From Sphingomonas sp. EC-HK361 (GTDB lineage: Bacteria > Pseudomonadota > Alphaproteobacteria > Sphingomonadales > Sphingomonadaceae), in contig NZ_LR701493.1 in assembly GCF_902498785.1 (NCBI RefSeq), forward strand, positions 22,272-86,271: DNA of 64,000 nt, in the 5' to 3' direction. Both the position numbers and the translations under genes were made by a program. Below the pieces are notes generated by a model. The model did no database searches and had not been told where the DNA came from. It saw only the letters and a list, made by a program, of their open reading frames with translations. Shown here in pieces: positions 63,165 to 64,000 of the stretch (its first letter is position 1; each line of letters opens with the position of its first letter).

Positions 63165-64000
63165 TCCGCTGCGGCCGGTTGCGGCGCGGGGGTTGCCTGG
63201 CCGAGCAGCGCGGTGCCCTCCAGCGTGTCGAGCGCCTGACGCGCGGCGATGTAGCGCCGTGCCGCGGTCATCCAGTTCCCGGCGCGCGCCGCGCCCGGCA
63301 TCCGCGACACCTCCGCCAGCGCCGCCTCGGTATGACCCGCGTCGATCAGGCGCCGCGCCCGCGCGAGCCGATCGGCGGGAAGCGGCGACGGCGTGCCTTC
63401 CTTGTGGAGCACCACCAGATTGCGCAGCGTCCGGCCAAGGTCGCCGATGAAGCCGCTGTCGCCGGACACGAGCTGCTGGCCGATCGCATCGAGTCCGTCG
63501 CGCAGGTCCTGAAGCGTCACCGGCTGGCGCCCCGCCTGGATGACCATCAGCGTCGCACGCGGCTGGGTCGCGCCGAAGCGGCTGCGCAGCTGGTCTTCGA
63601 TATAGCCGAGCGGCGTGCCGCGATCGAGCGCACGCCGGGCCGCGACGGTGACGAGGGTCGCCTCCGCGCGGCCGGCATTGCCCGATGCCGCGTTCGCATC
63701 ATTGGTGATGATGGCGGCGCGCGCCTCCAGCGTCGCGATCTGCGCCGAAAGCTGCGCCTCGCGCGTGACGAGGAGGTTGGTATCGACCGCCGGCTGCACG
63801 GCGCGCGCGGGAAGCTGCGGCGTCGCGGGTTGGGCCGTGGTCTGCGCCTGCGTGGTTTGCGTGACGGTCGCCGGCATCATCCAGCGGCCGAGCGGCCCGC
63901 GCATGGCGATCGCCATCGCGATCAGCCCGATGAGAAACGCCAGCGCGACGATGATGAGGATCGAGCGGAGGCGCGGCCCGCGGGGCGGGTTGCCTGGGGG
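63161..64000 (-). CDS. Mic60/mitofilin-like membrane protein (partial)
   Basis: The open frame runs off the right edge, so the N-terminus is missing. The visible part begins PGNPPRGPRLRS, then one membrane helix (LIIVALAFLIGLIAMAIA). A helical region follows, and the C-terminus has ARARRLIDAGHTEAALAEV and GNWMTAARRYIAARQALDTLE. This layout and C-terminus resemble alphaproteobacterial Mic60 homologues (COG4223), which shape inner membranes. An internal ATG at 63916 would delete the membrane helix start and is unlikely. The 3' end overlaps the DUF72 gene by 4 bp. Confidence 0.6.
   Translation of the reverse strand, partial: PPGNPPRGPRLRSILIIVALAFLIGLIAMAIAMRGPLGRWMMPATVTQTTQAQTTAQPATPQLPARAVQPAVDTNLLVTREAQLSAQIATLEARAAIITNDANAASGNAGRAEATLVTVAARRALDRGTPLGYIEDQLRSRFGATQPRATLMVIQAGRQPVTLQDLRDGLDAIGQQLVSGDSGFIGDLGRTLRNLVVLHKEGTPSPLPADRLARARRLIDAGHTEAALAEVSRMPGAARAGNWMTAARRYIAARQALDTLEGTALLGQATPAPQPAAAD

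Overview
The window is high-GC DNA from an alphaproteobacterium, most likely a member of the Sphingomonadales. That placement is inferred from several traits: a three-gene proton-translocating transhydrogenase (alpha split in two, plus beta), an aa3-type oxidase subunit IV peptide, a Coq7 hydroxylase, an NDUFA9-like gene beside a tRNA-Leu, a gltD-gltB locus and a Mic60-like protein. No rRNA or CRISPR array is present.

Positions 1 to about 22,015 are the right-hand part of an integrative and conjugative element (ICE). It ends at a tRNA-Leu(CAG) gene (21991-22077, minus strand), whose 3' end is the probable attachment site. From left to right it carries a UvrD-type helicase (cut by the window edge) overlapping a RecB/AddB-like nuclease. 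Next is a restriction-modification operon read leftward: a ribbon-helix-helix (RHH) protein, then a C5-cytosine methyltransferase, then an endonuclease strongly resembling R.NotI. A tightly overlapped transfer operon read rightward follows: traG, an RHH gene, trbB, C, D, E, J, L, F, G, I, a DUF2274 gene and an AlpA-like excisionase. The element closes with a small orphan gene and a P4-type tyrosine integrase. The relaxase and the other end of the element are not in view.

From 22,078 to the right edge the DNA looks chromosomal. 22.2-24.0 kb holds an NDUFA9-like protein and uppP. 24.1-30.9 kb is glutamate synthase (gltD, gltB) with a MntA/HepT-type toxin-antitoxin pair wedged between the subunits through overlapping codons. 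31-38.7 kb holds a GST, CsaA, a cold-shock protein, two SDRs, an acyl-CoA dehydrogenase, a MelB-like transporter and a CHAP amidase. 38.8-47 kb has msrB, then proA with a ParDE-like pair, then nadD-rsfS-rlmH-envC-like-ctp-dsbB-coq7. 47-51.3 kb has dedA, an SDR, a HAD hydrolase, a VOC protein and an NtrC-type regulator. 51.4-55.1 kb is the pnt operon, interrupted by a DUF559 nuclease gene and two large palindromic elements.

The right end holds a MarR-type regulator with a receiver-like N-terminus. Beyond it is a leftward cluster of PP2C phosphatase, TagH-like FHA protein, Ser/Thr kinase with a C-terminal sensor-HAMP module, LysM lipoprotein and EAL protein. A DUF72 gene and a partial Mic60-like membrane protein reach the edge.

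The most notable items are the NotI-like restriction system with its RHH gene and putative operator, the HepT/MntA pair inside the glutamate synthase locus, the mobile-looking insertions in the pnt operon, and the sensor-HAMP kinase of the FHA/phosphatase cassette.
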